The notes under the pieces: model-generated | The model's database searches: none | What the model was told of the DNA's origin: nothing | What the model saw: only the letters and a program-made list of their open reading frames with translations | Origin: Mycobacterium shimoidei | GTDB lineage: Bacteria; Actinomycetota; Actinomycetes; Mycobacteriales; Mycobacteriaceae | Assembly: GCA_002101905.1 (NCBI GenBank) | Contig: LQPU01000046.1 | Location: forward strand, 1-47,758 | Length of the DNA: 47,758 nt | Direction of reading: 5' to 3' | Translations under genes and position numbers: made by a program | Shown: positions 8,036 to 15,816 of the stretch, one piece after another | How positions within the stretch are numbered: position 1 is the stretch's first letter | Layout: the number at the start of each line of letters is the position of its first letter

Positions 8036-8953
8036 ATGTTCACCCCCATGCAGACATTGCGCACCCCCGAAGACCGCTTTGCGAACATCCCCGAATTCCC
8101 CTACGCCCCAAGGTATTGCGAGGTTCCCGACGACGACGGCGGCACTTTGCGGGTGGCCTGGGTGCAAGACGGCCCGGACGACGGCGACCCGGTGCTCATG
8201 CTGCACGGCGAGCCGTCCTGGTCGTTTCTGTACCGCAAGATGATCCCGATCCTGGCCGAGGCAGGTTACCGAGTCGTCTGCCCCGACCTAGTCGGGTTCG
8301 GTCGCTCCGACAAGCCCACCCGACGCGAAGACCACACCTATGCCCGGCACGTGGAGTGGATGCGCAGCTGCGTGTTCGACGTCCTCGATCTGCAGAACGT
8401 GACGCTGGTCGGCCAGGACTGGGGCGGGTTGATCGGGTTACGGCTGGCCGCCGAACATCCCAAGCGGTTCAGCCGAATCGTCGTCGCCAACACCGGGTTG
8501 CCGACCGGCGACATCCCGATGCCGGAGATCTGGTGGAAGTTTCGCGAAGCGATCCAGAACACCCCGACGCTGGACATCGGTCGGTTCGTGGAGTCGGGCT
8601 GTCGACGCCCGATGAGCGACGCCGTGCGTGCCGCGTACGACGCGCCGTTTCCCGACGACACCTACTGCGTGGCCCCACGAGCCATGCCCGGCCTGATTCC
8701 GACCACGCCCGACGACCCGGCCGCACCGGCCAACCGGTCAGCGTGGGCGAAGCTGTGCGAAAGCCCGACACCGATGTTGGTTGCCTTCAGCGACGGCGAT
8801 CCGATCACCGGCGGGATGGCGCCGATCTTCCAAAGCCAGATGCGGGGCGCCCAGGGCATCGACCATCCGGTGATCCGCGATGCCGGGCATTTCCTGCAGG
8901 AAGACGCCGGCGAAGAACTTGCCGGCCACATCGTCGAGTTCTTGCGCAGTTAG
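8036..8953 (+). CDS. Haloalkane dehalogenase (alpha/beta hydrolase)
   Basis: The 305-residue enzyme belongs to the haloalkane dehalogenases, which cleave carbon-halogen bonds to give an alcohol and halide. Using the ATG at 8036, the nucleophile is Asp128 in V-G-Q-D-W-G-G, with halide-binding Trp129 directly after it. Other catalytic residues are Asp255 (F-S-D-G-D-P) and His285 (D-A-G-H-F-L-Q-E-D). The oxyanion-hole H-G-E-P-S-W motif is at 57-62. The pattern is like Rv2296 (DmbB) of M. tuberculosis. ATG 8048 (M-Q-T-L-R-T-P) is an alternative start that fits the family better. The P450 gene follows after 9 nt. The physiological substrate is unknown, and some members act on non-halogenated esters or epoxides. 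Confidence 0.87.
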   Translation: MFTPMQTLRTPEDRFANIPEFPYAPRYCEVPDDDGGTLRVAWVQDGPDDGDPVLMLHGEPSWSFLYRKMIPILAEAGYRVVCPDLVGFGRSDKPTRREDHTYARHVEWMRSCVFDVLDLQNVTLVGQDWGGLIGLRLAAEHPKRFSRIVVANTGLPTGDIPMPEIWWKFREAIQNTPTLDIGRFVESGCRRPMSDAVRAAYDAPFPDDTYCVAPRAMPGLIPTTPDDPAAPANRSAWAKLCESPTPMLVAFSDGDPITGGMAPIFQSQMRGAQGIDHPVIRDAGHFLQEDAGEELAGHIVEFLRS

Positions 8954-8962
8954 CCGATCACC

Positions 8963-10186
8963 ATGCCGGACACCACCCAGTCGCAGGCGCTGTTCGGACA
9001 GCTGCTCGATCCCGCGAACCGGCCCGATCCGTACCCGATTTTCCGGCAGCTCCGCGAGCGCGGGCCAATCAAGTTGCCGGAGGTAAATCTCACGGTGTTC
9101 TCGACGTATCGGCACTGCGATGAAGTGCTGCGGCATCCGTCGTCGGCAAGCGATCGGCTCAAATCCACCATCGCACGACGCCAAATCGCCGAAGGAGCCG
9201 CGCCCCGTCCGTTCGGGCCGCCCGGCTTCCTCTTCCTCGACCCGCCCGACCACACGCGGCTGCGCAAGCTGGTCAGCAAGGCATTCGCACCGAAGGTGAT
9301 CAACGCCCTGCAACCCGAAATCACCTCACTGGTCGACGGATTACTCGACGGCGTTGCCGAGCGGGGGCACTTCGAGGTCATCGGTGATCTGGCGTATCCG
9401 CTGCCGGTCGCGGTCATCTGCCGGCTGCTCGGGGTGCCGCTGGAAGACGAGCCGAAGTTCAGCAACGCGTCGGCGCTGTTGGCGCAGGCGCTCGACCCGT
9501 TCATCACCCTCACCGGCGAACCGTCGAGCGGCTTCGAGGAGCGCATGCAAGCCGGTCGCTGGCTGCGCGAATACATCCGCGACCCCGTCGATCAGCGACG
9601 GTCGCGCCCGGGCGAGGATCTGATGTCACGCTTGATCGCCGTCGAGGAATCCGGTGACCAGCTCACCGGGGACGAAATCGTCGCCACCTGCAACCTGCTG
9701 CTGATCGCGGGACACGAGACCACGGTGAACCTGATCGGCAACGCAATACAGCTGATGCTGCGTCACCGCGACCAGTGGGCGGCGCTAGCCGCGGACGCCG
9801 GTCGCGCGACAGCCGTCATCGAAGAGACGCTGCGCTACGATCCGCCGGTGCAGTTGGTGGGGCGAATTGCCGCAGATGACATGACAATTGGAGACACTAC
9901 GGTGGTCAAGGGTGACACGATGTTGCTGTTGCTGGCTGCTGCCCACCGTGATTCCGCCGAATTCGAACGACCGGATGACTTCGATCCGGATCGAGCTGTG
10001 TTGCGGCATTTGGGATTTGGCCACGGCATTCACTACTGCCTCGGCGCTCCATTGGCCAGGCTGGAGGCCACCGTCGCACTCTCGGCGGTGACCGCCCGCT
10101 TCCCAAACGCGCGATTAGACGGCGAGCCTCGGTACAAACCGAACGTCACCTTGCGCGGATTGGCGAGACTGCCCTTGGCCGTCTAG
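8963..10186 (+). CDS. Cytochrome P450 monooxygenase
   Basis: The 407-residue soluble bacterial P450 has all class signatures: the I-helix A-G-H-E-T-T near residue 249, the E-x-x-R motif (E-E-T-L-R) near 286, and the haem-binding F-G-x-G-x-H-x-C-L-G near 351-360 with the axial Cys at about 358. It needs a ferredoxin and reductase, none of which is encoded nearby. It starts 9 nt after the dehalogenase, so the two probably form an operon; a halogenated or hydrophobic substrate handled in two steps is possible but speculative. I could not assign a CYP family. Its TAG stop shares the palindrome CTAG with the stop of the convergent SRPBCC gene. Confidence 0.9.
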   Translation: MPDTTQSQALFGQLLDPANRPDPYPIFRQLRERGPIKLPEVNLTVFSTYRHCDEVLRHPSSASDRLKSTIARRQIAEGAAPRPFGPPGFLFLDPPDHTRLRKLVSKAFAPKVINALQPEITSLVDGLLDGVAERGHFEVIGDLAYPLPVAVICRLLGVPLEDEPKFSNASALLAQALDPFITLTGEPSSGFEERMQAGRWLREYIRDPVDQRRSRPGEDLMSRLIAVEESGDQLTGDEIVATCNLLLIAGHETTVNLIGNAIQLMLRHRDQWAALAADAGRATAVIEETLRYDPPVQLVGRIAADDMTIGDTTVVKGDTMLLLLAAAHRDSAEFERPDDFDPDRAVLRHLGFGHGIHYCLGAPLARLEATVALSAVTARFPNARLDGEPRYKPNVTLRGLARLPLAV

Positions 10187-10656
10187 GACGCATACGCCGG
10201 GCCTTCGGGCATGAGGTGCTTACGAACAAGTTTGTGCCAGCGCCGCTGTCGATAGCGGTAGATCCGCACCGCGGTCGCCGCGACCGCGAACGTCGCGCGC
10301 CCGGCGTCGATGGCGACGGTGTCACTGTAACGGCAGGTGTGTTCGTCGATCGGTTCGACGTGCAGGGTGTGATCCCAGCTGGTGAGCATTCCGCCGTGCT
10401 CGTGGGTGCGGATCGTGCGGGCGTTGTGGTCGACCTCGACCACCTCGATGGTGTGCCGGTAGGCGGGAATCACGTGAAACGCCCACAGCCAGCCGGTCCC
10501 GCGTTCGCCGGCCCGCAACGGCTCCGACCGTCCGGCCAGCGCGGGCATACCGAACAGACCTCGGCACACGTAAAGGAACGTCGCCGGTGACTGCATGGCG
10601 TTCCAGACCCGGTCTGCGCTGGTAGGCAATACCGTTTCCACATGTACGGTCTGCAT
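10183..10656 (-). CDS. SRPBCC (START/polyketide-cyclase-type) protein
   Basis: The product is about 157 residues if it starts at ATG 10656 (M-Q-T-V-H-V-E-T-V-L-P); an upstream ATG at 10677 would add seven residues. The N-terminal strand followed by A-D-R-V-W-N-A-M, the central Thr/His-rich strands and the long C-terminal helix (A-T-A-V-R-I-Y-R-Y-R-Q-R-R-W) are typical of the SRPBCC hydrophobic-ligand fold. The ligand is unknown. It lies 24 bp downstream of ligC on the same strand and could be read from the ligC transcript. Its stop overlaps the P450 stop at CTAG. Confidence 0.75.
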   Translation of the reverse strand: MQTVHVETVLPTSADRVWNAMQSPATFLYVCRGLFGMPALAGRSEPLRAGERGTGWLWAFHVIPAYRHTIEVVEVDHNARTIRTHEHGGMLTSWDHTLHVEPIDEHTCRYSDTVAIDAGRATFAVAATAVRIYRYRQRRWHKLVRKHLMPEGPAYAS

Positions 10657-10680
10657 GTTTCGACTCTGGCACACCACTGA

Positions 10681-11760
10681 TCAGGTCGGGCCGAGCCCGG
10701 GCACGATGTCATTCAGCCGGAAGGTGACGGGCTGTTCGAGTTGCTCATAGGTGCACGAGCGCGGGTCGCGATCGGGGCGCCAGCGGCTGAACTGGGCGGT
10801 GTGGCGAAATCGTGGGCCTTCCATGTGGTCGTAGCGCACCTCGACCACGCGTTCGGGTCGCAGCGGCACAAACGACAAATCCTTCCCGGCGTTCCAGCGG
10901 GAGAATTCGTTTTTGCGCGGGGTGCGCTCGCCGGCCTCGTGCGCGGCCCAGTTCCACGGATGATCGTCGAAAGTGGTTACCAGCGGCTGCAATTCGTTGA
11001 ACAAGCGACGCCGCTCGGCCATCGGGAATGCCCCGATAACTCCGACCGACGCGAGCTGACCGTCGTCTTGGTACAACCCGAGCAGCAGCGAGCCGATCGC
11101 GTCGGCACCGGACTTGTGTACCCGATAGCCGGCCACCACGCAGTCGGCGGTGCGCTCGTGCTTGATTTTGAACATGACGCGTTTGTCGGGTTGATAGGTG
11201 ATCGTCAGCGGTTTGGCGATGACGCCGTCGAGCCCGGCGCCCTCGAACTCCTCGAACCAGCGCTGCGCGGTTTCGAGGTCGGTCGTTGCCGGAGTGACGT
11301 GAATCAAGCGGCCGGGCAACCCCGCCGAAGACACGGCTTCGACGAGTGCGGCTCGTCGCTCGCTGAACGGCCGCCCGGTGTAGTCGTCGTCGCCGAGCGC
11401 GAGCAGATCGAACGCGATGAACGACGCGGGCGTCTTTTCGGCGAGCATCCGCACCCGCGAATCAGCAGGGTGGATGCGCTGCTGCAGTGCTTCGAAGTCC
11501 AAGCCGTGTTCGGTGGCGATGACGATCTCGCCGTCGATCACACACCGTGGCGGCAGCTCGGCTTTGACCGCCGCCACCAGCTCAGGGAAATACCGCGTCA
11601 TCGGGCGCTCGTTGCGGCTGCCGAGCTCGACTTGATCGAGGTCGCGGAAGCAGATGGACCTGAATCCGTCCCATTTGGGTTCATAGGACGAGTCAGGCGG
11701 GATCGAGCGAACCGACTTGGCCAGCATCGGCGAGACCGGCGGCATGACGGGTAAATCCAT
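10681..11760 (-). CDS. ligC: ATP-dependent DNA ligase C
   Basis: The 359-residue protein is an ATP-dependent DNA ligase of the LigC type. The adenylated lysine is Lys29 in E-P-K-W-D-G-F-R (KxDG motif I). Other nucleotidyltransferase motifs are visible: E-L-G-S-R-N-E (III), I-D-G-E-I-V (near III), D-G-V-I-A-K-P (IV), and M-F-K-I-K-H (V). The C-terminal OB domain includes V-V-E-V-R-Y-D-H. Length agrees with Rv3731. It is divergent from the Prim-PolC gene, with only 21-36 bp between the two starts; that pairing is conserved in mycobacteria and both proteins act in gap filling during base excision repair. Confidence 0.92.
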   Translation of the reverse strand: MDLPVMPPVSPMLAKSVRSIPPDSSYEPKWDGFRSICFRDLDQVELGSRNERPMTRYFPELVAAVKAELPPRCVIDGEIVIATEHGLDFEALQQRIHPADSRVRMLAEKTPASFIAFDLLALGDDDYTGRPFSERRAALVEAVSSAGLPGRLIHVTPATTDLETAQRWFEEFEGAGLDGVIAKPLTITYQPDKRVMFKIKHERTADCVVAGYRVHKSGADAIGSLLLGLYQDDGQLASVGVIGAFPMAERRRLFNELQPLVTTFDDHPWNWAAHEAGERTPRKNEFSRWNAGKDLSFVPLRPERVVEVRYDHMEGPRFRHTAQFSRWRPDRDPRSCTYEQLEQPVTFRLNDIVPGLGPT

Positions 11761-11796
11761 TGGTTCATTCTGGCGTGCGGCATGCTGGAATCACAT

Positions 11797-12828
11797 ATGG
11801 CTGCTGCAGCGGAAGAAATCGACGTCGACGGGGTCAAGGTCCGGCTGACCAACCCGGACAAGGTGTACTACCCGAAACTGGGCTCGGCCGGCACCAAGCG
11901 CAAACTCGTCGACTACTACCTGGCGGTGGCCGGCGGGCCGATGCTGAGCGCGCTGCGTGACCGACCCACTCACCTGCAGCGGTTTCCGGACGGCATCGAC
12001 GGCGAGGAGATCTACCAGAAACGGATCCCGCGGCACCATCCGGACTATCTGAAGACCTGCCGTATCACGTTCCCGTCCGGCCGCACCGCCGACGCGCTGC
12101 AGATCACGCATCCGTCGGCGATCGTGTGGGCCGCGCAGATGGGCACGATCACACTGCATCCCTGGCAGGTGCGCTGCCCGGACACCGAGCACCCCGACGA
12201 GCTGCGCATCGACCTGGACCCGCAGCCAGGCACCGGTTTCGCCGAGGCCCGCGCCATCGCCGTCGACGTGCTCAAGCCGCTGCTCGACGAGCTCGGGCTG
12301 GTCGGCTATCCGAAGACCTCCGGCGGGCGGGGTGTGCACGTGTTCCTGCGGATCAAAACCGACTGGGATTTCATCGCCGTGCGCCGGGCCGGGATCGCGC
12401 TGGCCCGCGAGGTGGAGCGCCGCGCGCCCGATGCGGTGACGACGTCGTGGTGGAAAGAGGAGCGCGGTAAGCGGATATTCATCGATTTCAACCAGAACGC
12501 CCGCGACCGCACGTTCGCGTCGGCGTACTCGGCGCGCAAGACGCCGATCGCGACGGTGTCGACACCGCTGACGTGGGACGAGCTCGCCGGTGCGGATCCC
12601 GACGACTACACCATCGCGACGGTGCCGGATTTCGTTGCCGGGCGCGAAGATCCGTGGGCCGACATCGATTCGGCGAAGCAGTCGATCAAGCCGTTGCTGG
12701 ACATGGCTGCCGCCGACGAAGAGCGCGGCCTCGGCGATCTGCCCTACCCACCCAACTATCCGAAGATGCCGGGCGAACCGAAACGGGTTCAGCCGAGCAA
12801 GGATACGGACCGCAAGCGGAATAAATAG
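11797..12828 (+). CDS. Prim-PolC, LigD-polymerase-like primase-polymerase (Rv3730c-like)
   Basis: The product is about 343 residues from ATG 11797 (M-A-A-A-A-E-E-I-D-V-D-G); ATG 11782 is five codons upstream. It is an archaeo-eukaryotic primase-type polymerase related to the LigD polymerase domain. The catalytic Asp pair is in L-R-I-D-L-D-P-Q-P-G, and the S-G-G-R-G-V-H-V motif supplies the nucleotide-binding His. The D-K-V-Y-Y-P-K start motif is also typical. It fills short gaps, preferring ribonucleotides in studied homologues. It is divergent from ligC, its functional partner, and ends at a terminator hairpin shared with the convergent gene. Confidence 0.9.
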   Translation: MAAAAEEIDVDGVKVRLTNPDKVYYPKLGSAGTKRKLVDYYLAVAGGPMLSALRDRPTHLQRFPDGIDGEEIYQKRIPRHHPDYLKTCRITFPSGRTADALQITHPSAIVWAAQMGTITLHPWQVRCPDTEHPDELRIDLDPQPGTGFAEARAIAVDVLKPLLDELGLVGYPKTSGGRGVHVFLRIKTDWDFIAVRRAGIALAREVERRAPDAVTTSWWKEERGKRIFIDFNQNARDRTFASAYSARKTPIATVSTPLTWDELAGADPDDYTIATVPDFVAGREDPWADIDSAKQSIKPLLDMAAADEERGLGDLPYPPNYPKMPGEPKRVQPSKDTDRKRNK

Positions 12829-12830
12829 TC

Positions 12831-12871
12831 CGACGCCCCCGCCACGGCGAACCACCGTGACGGGGGCGTCG
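12831..12871. terminator. Bidirectional terminator hairpin between convergent genes
   Basis: An 11-bp stem (12831-12841 with 12861-12871) plus a 5-bp upper stem (CACGG/CCGTG) closes a 7-nt loop, with a single C/A mismatch between them. It starts 3 nt after the Prim-PolC stop and ends 15 nt before the stop of the convergent gene. There is no U tract, as is common in mycobacteria. Confidence 0.8.
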
Positions 12872-12885
12872 TTCAACTATGCGGA

Positions 12886-13167
12886 CTATGCGTGCGGGGT
12901 TTGACCGCGCGTGCCCGGCACGCTCGTTGTCGCCGCGAAGTTGGCGTCGTTACGCCGGCGCAGTCCGGCGAGGCCGGCCAGCCCTGCAAGGCCCAGCAGT
13001 CCCCACAAGCCGGTCTTGTCGCTGTGGTTGTTGGCGTTATCGCCTTCCTGGGCCACGGTCGTCGTGGTCGAGGTAGGGGGCGAACTCGGCGCGGTAGCGC
13101 TGGCAACACCAGCCCCACCGAACAAGAGCGCGCCACTGGCTGCCGTAATAGCAATGGTTTTCCGCAT
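12886..13167 (-). CDS. Small secreted protein with Gly/Leu-rich (WGxxGxxG-like) C-terminal anchor
   Basis: The 93-residue protein starts at ATG 13167, chosen because a GGAGA ribosome site lies 7 nt upstream and a clean signal peptide begins there (M-R-K-T-I-A-I-T, cleavage after A-S-A); the longer frame to 13248 has no ribosome site. The mature part is short, Thr/Ser/Pro-rich, then N-N-H-S-D-K-T followed by G-L-W-G-L-L-G-L-A-G-L-A-G-L-A-G-L and R-R-R. A Trp-Gly and Leu-Gly hydrophobic segment ending in three Arg is the architecture of WGxxGxxG/CTERM-type sorting tails. About 25 residues follow the Arg cluster, which is longer than usual. Its role is unknown; membrane anchoring or proteolytic sorting is inferred. 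Confidence 0.75.
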   Translation of the reverse strand: MRKTIAITAASGALLFGGAGVASATAPSSPPTSTTTTVAQEGDNANNHSDKTGLWGLLGLAGLAGLAGLRRRNDANFAATTSVPGTRGQTPHA

Positions 13168-13414
13168 TGTGAATCTCCAAACTCGAGTCGGATGAAAAAG
13201 CCGGAACGCCTCGTCGGACCTATGGCTGAAGTCCTTCCGGCCGGACACGAAGTGCCCATGTTCAGCGCCGAATGCGTATACCCCTGCCGCAGCCGGTCGT
13301 AAACGCGCATTCCTGCACAGCCCGCACGCACTGATGGGTTACAAGCACCTCGGTTCGGGGAACACCTAGTCGGACAGGCGCCGAAAGCGGCGCCCGCTAC
13401 GACAGGAGCAGCAA

Positions 13415-13696
13415 GTGATCGGATCAATCGTTCTCGCCATCATCGTGGGCGCGATCATCGGCGTGGTGGCACGTCTGGTCATGCCCGGCAAGCAAAACAT
13501 CGGCATGCTCATGACGGTCGCGTTGGGCGCCGTGGGCGGTTTGATCGGCTCGGCGGTGACGGCCCAATTCAACTACCAGAACGCCAACGGCGGCATCGCC
13601 TGGATTCCGTTCCTGGTCGGCGTCGTGGTCGCGATTTTCCTCATCGCGATCTACCAGGCGCTGACCGGCCGTCGCACCACCCGAACGCTGCGCTGA
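13415..13696 (+). CDS. GlsB/YeaQ/YmgE-family small membrane protein
   Basis: The 93-residue protein has three hydrophobic helices (residues 2-22, 30-48, 61-82) and Gly-rich helix faces (G-A-I-I-G-V-V-A-R-L-V-M-P-G), which match the transglycosylase-associated/GlsB/YeaQ stress-response family. The GTG at 13415 follows an AGGAG site. The biochemical role is unknown; members are induced by envelope or acid stress in other bacteria. It stands alone between the secreted anchor protein and a convergent dioxygenase. The 247-bp gap upstream holds the divergent promoters of both neighbours, with no clear operator. Confidence 0.88.
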   Translation: MIGSIVLAIIVGAIIGVVARLVMPGKQNIGMLMTVALGAVGGLIGSAVTAQFNYQNANGGIAWIPFLVGVVVAIFLIAIYQALTGRRTTRTLR

Positions 13697-13716
13697 CTGA
13701 GGCTGACTGAGCCTGA

Positions 13717-14568
13717 CTAGGGCTGGTCGAGCAGCCGCAGTGGGTGCAAGCCGTCGACCGAGCCGATGAACGGCGGGTGGATGCTGTAGCCGAGCATGCG
13801 GCGAAGGTCGTCGGAGACCGTACGCGCAACGTCGCGCGACACCGACATGGTGAAGGCCTCCATCGGCCGCAGCCACGGCTGGCAGTACTGGGCGGTGACG
13901 GCCAGCCGGTCACCGGTGCTGGTGTTGGCACCGCCGCCATGCCACAGGGTGCCAACGAAGAAGACGCAGGAGCCGGCCGGCATCACGACAGGTAGCTCGC
14001 GATCATCCGGACCCGGCCGGCGCTTGCCCCAGCGGTGGCTGCCGGGAAAGACGACCGTAGCGCCGTTTTCGGCGGTGAAGTCGTCGATCGCCCAGATGGT
14101 CGCGGCCGACAGCGGTGCTCGCGGACGCGGCACCGGATAAAACCCGTCGTCGTGATGGGCCAGCTGCGCGGTCTCCCCGGGCTGAATGTTGATGGCCTGC
14201 AAGGTCGACAACAGATAGTTGGGCAGCAGCAACCTGTCCAGCACGGCCAGCACCCGCGGATGCTCGGCGAGCTTGTCGACCACCCGCGTGCGATTGAGCA
14301 GGCTGTAGACGCGTTGGGTGCGCCGGCCCTCGAACGAGTTGCGTCCGGTGTGGCTTAGCCAGGGCCGCACGATCTCCCGGATCTGCTCACACTGCTGAGC
14401 GCTGAGCAGGCCTTCCCAGATGACGTAGCCGTCCCGGTCGAGGGCCGCCATGTCGGCATCGACGATCGCGCTGTCGACCGAGCTACCGGCGCTCGGCGTC
14501 CACTTGTACCGCCCCGCGAGGTCGCCCCGGAGGTCTTCCAGTGTGGTGACGTCGTCGGTGCTGTCCAT
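13717..14568 (-). CDS. Phytanoyl-CoA dioxygenase (PhyH) family oxygenase
   Basis: The 283-residue protein is a non-haem Fe(II)/2-oxoglutarate oxygenase. The metal triad is visible as H-H-D-D (residues 138-141, giving HxD) and His210 in L-W-H-G-G-G. Arg221 in T-G-D-R-L-A-V is the expected 2-oxoglutarate anchor. The segment A-L-D-R-D-G-Y-V-I-W-E-G-L-L is the usual PhyH entry. The substrate is unknown; a lipid or secondary metabolite is likely. The next gene upstream on the same strand (cutinase) ends 27 bp away and could be co-transcribed. Confidence 0.85.
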   Translation of the reverse strand: MDSTDDVTTLEDLRGDLAGRYKWTPSAGSSVDSAIVDADMAALDRDGYVIWEGLLSAQQCEQIREIVRPWLSHTGRNSFEGRRTQRVYSLLNRTRVVDKLAEHPRVLAVLDRLLLPNYLLSTLQAINIQPGETAQLAHHDDGFYPVPRPRAPLSAATIWAIDDFTAENGATVVFPGSHRWGKRRPGPDDRELPVVMPAGSCVFFVGTLWHGGGANTSTGDRLAVTAQYCQPWLRPMEAFTMSVSRDVARTVSDDLRRMLGYSIHPPFIGSVDGLHPLRLLDQP

Positions 14569-14595
14569 CTGCGCTCCTCGGCTCGGCGGGAACGT

Positions 14596-15231
14596 TCACA
14601 GCCGGCCGGCAGCAAATGTCGCGGCTTGGTTCGTCATCTCGGGCACGTACTGGAGGTGGGCGATCATGCTCCCGTTATCTGCGCAGACTATGTCGTCGGG
14701 CAGGCACAAGTCGATGGACTTCGGTTGATACCCCGGGTTGAGCGCAGGAAATGGCCGGCCGGCCATCTGTTGCGCATAGTTGGTCGACGGAGTGCCGAAC
14801 AGCGCGACCGCGGCGACATGGTCGGCGACCTGGGACGGCATCTCGTTGCTGGCCAGATCCATCACACTTGCGCCCTGGGAATATCCGCCGAGCACCATTT
14901 TGGTGTTCGGGCAGGTGGCAACCATGTTCTGGACGTGCGCACGGGCATCGCCGGCGCCGTCCATCGCGCTGTTGTAGTAGTCGGTGCTGGCCGGATAGTT
15001 GACCGGGTAGACGCCGACAGATCGCCCGGGAACTTGCGCGCTCAGCGAGTCGACGAAGGCCTGACCGGTCCCACCGACGCCGGGCGGTTCGCCGGTGCCG
15101 CGGGCGAACACCACCTCCGCGTCCGGACACGGCTCGGCGGTCGCCGCGGGGACGTAGGAGGCGACGCCGCACAGCGCCGCCAGCGCCGTCACCGCAACGA
15201 AAAACTTACGAACGATGTTGCGCGCAGTCAT
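14596..15231 (-). CDS. Secreted cutinase-family esterase (Culp)
   Basis: The 211-residue protein has a signal peptide (cleavage near A-T-A-E at 33) and a cutinase domain. The nucleophile is Ser118 in G-G-Y-S-Q-G-A. The family disulfides are Cys35-Cys107 and Cys176-Cys183. Asp180, between the second pair, and His192 in A-H-L-Q-Y complete the triad. Mycobacterial Culp enzymes hydrolyse medium-chain esters or phospholipids outside the cell. The M. tuberculosis Rv3724 region carries a split cutinase gene (cut5); this one is intact, but orthology is not proven. It is divergent from the Rv0455c-like gene. Confidence 0.9.
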   Translation of the reverse strand: MTARNIVRKFFVAVTALAALCGVASYVPAATAEPCPDAEVVFARGTGEPPGVGGTGQAFVDSLSAQVPGRSVGVYPVNYPASTDYYNSAMDGAGDARAHVQNMVATCPNTKMVLGGYSQGASVMDLASNEMPSQVADHVAAVALFGTPSTNYAQQMAGRPFPALNPGYQPKSIDLCLPDDIVCADNGSMIAHLQYVPEMTNQAATFAAGRL

Positions 15232-15332
15232 GTCTGGATGCTGTCACATCGTCGTCAGCCGTGAAGAAGCCGGCTCCCGTCGGGCGCGACAGAATTCTTA
15301 AGACCCGCTAATCATTCCGGTTATCCAAGCGT

Positions 15333-15338
15333 TATAGT
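15333..15338 (+). promoter_or_regulatory. -10 element for a leaderless transcript of the Rv0455c-like gene
   Basis: TATAGT is followed by 7 nt and then the ATG at 15346, so transcription should begin at or next to the start codon. No ribosome site precedes the ATG, as expected for a leaderless mRNA. Confidence 0.6.
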
Positions 15339-15345
15339 TACCGCT

Positions 15346-15810
15346 ATGCGCCCCTCAAGTCTGAGCACTTTTCTCCGGGCCGGCGCGGCTGTGCTGGCGA
15401 TCGCTACCGCGGCCGTGGCGTTCCCCGGGCGCGCCGCCGCGGACTCCACCGAGGATTTCCCGATCCCCCGGCGAATGATCAACACCACCTGCACCGCCGA
15501 GCAGATCCTGGCCGCCGCCAGAGATTACGCACCGGTGTATTACGAGCGGTACATGACCGACTATCGCAATCACCCCAACGTCCAGCAGGCGACTCAGGAC
15601 AAGGTGCACTGGTTTTACTCGCTGACCCCGGCGCAGCGCAGGGAATACTCCGAGAACTTCTACCCGCCACTGGGCTCCGGCGGCGACCCGCTGTGGTTCG
15701 CCTGGCCCAACCACATGAAGATCTTCTTCAACAACAAGGGCGTCGTGGCGAAGGAAACCGACAACTGCGCCAACTACCCGCCCGACGACATGTCCGTGTG
15801 GGACTGGTAA
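15346..15810 (+). CDS. Secreted DUF5078 protein, Rv0455c-like (siderophore secretion factor family)
   Basis: The 154-residue protein has a signal peptide (cleavage near R-A-A-A-D at 32) and a compact domain that closely matches, from memory, M. tuberculosis Rv0455c: D-F-P-I-P-R-R-M-I-N-T-T-C, P-V-Y-Y-E-R-Y-M, Q-Q-A-T, N-H-M-K-I-F-F-N-N-K-G-V-V-A-K and D-M-S-V-W-D-W. Two Cys (T-T-C-T-A and D-N-C-A-N) probably form a disulfide. Rv0455c is a periplasmic protein needed for siderophore secretion. The adjacent TetR and MmpS-MmpL genes mirror the Rv0450c-Rv0455c neighbourhood, which supports a shared export role. Confidence 0.88.
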   Translation: MRPSSLSTFLRAGAAVLAIATAAVAFPGRAAADSTEDFPIPRRMINTTCTAEQILAAARDYAPVYYERYMTDYRNHPNVQQATQDKVHWFYSLTPAQRREYSENFYPPLGSGGDPLWFAWPNHMKIFFNNKGVVAKETDNCANYPPDDMSVWDW

Positions 15811-15816
15811 GCCGGT

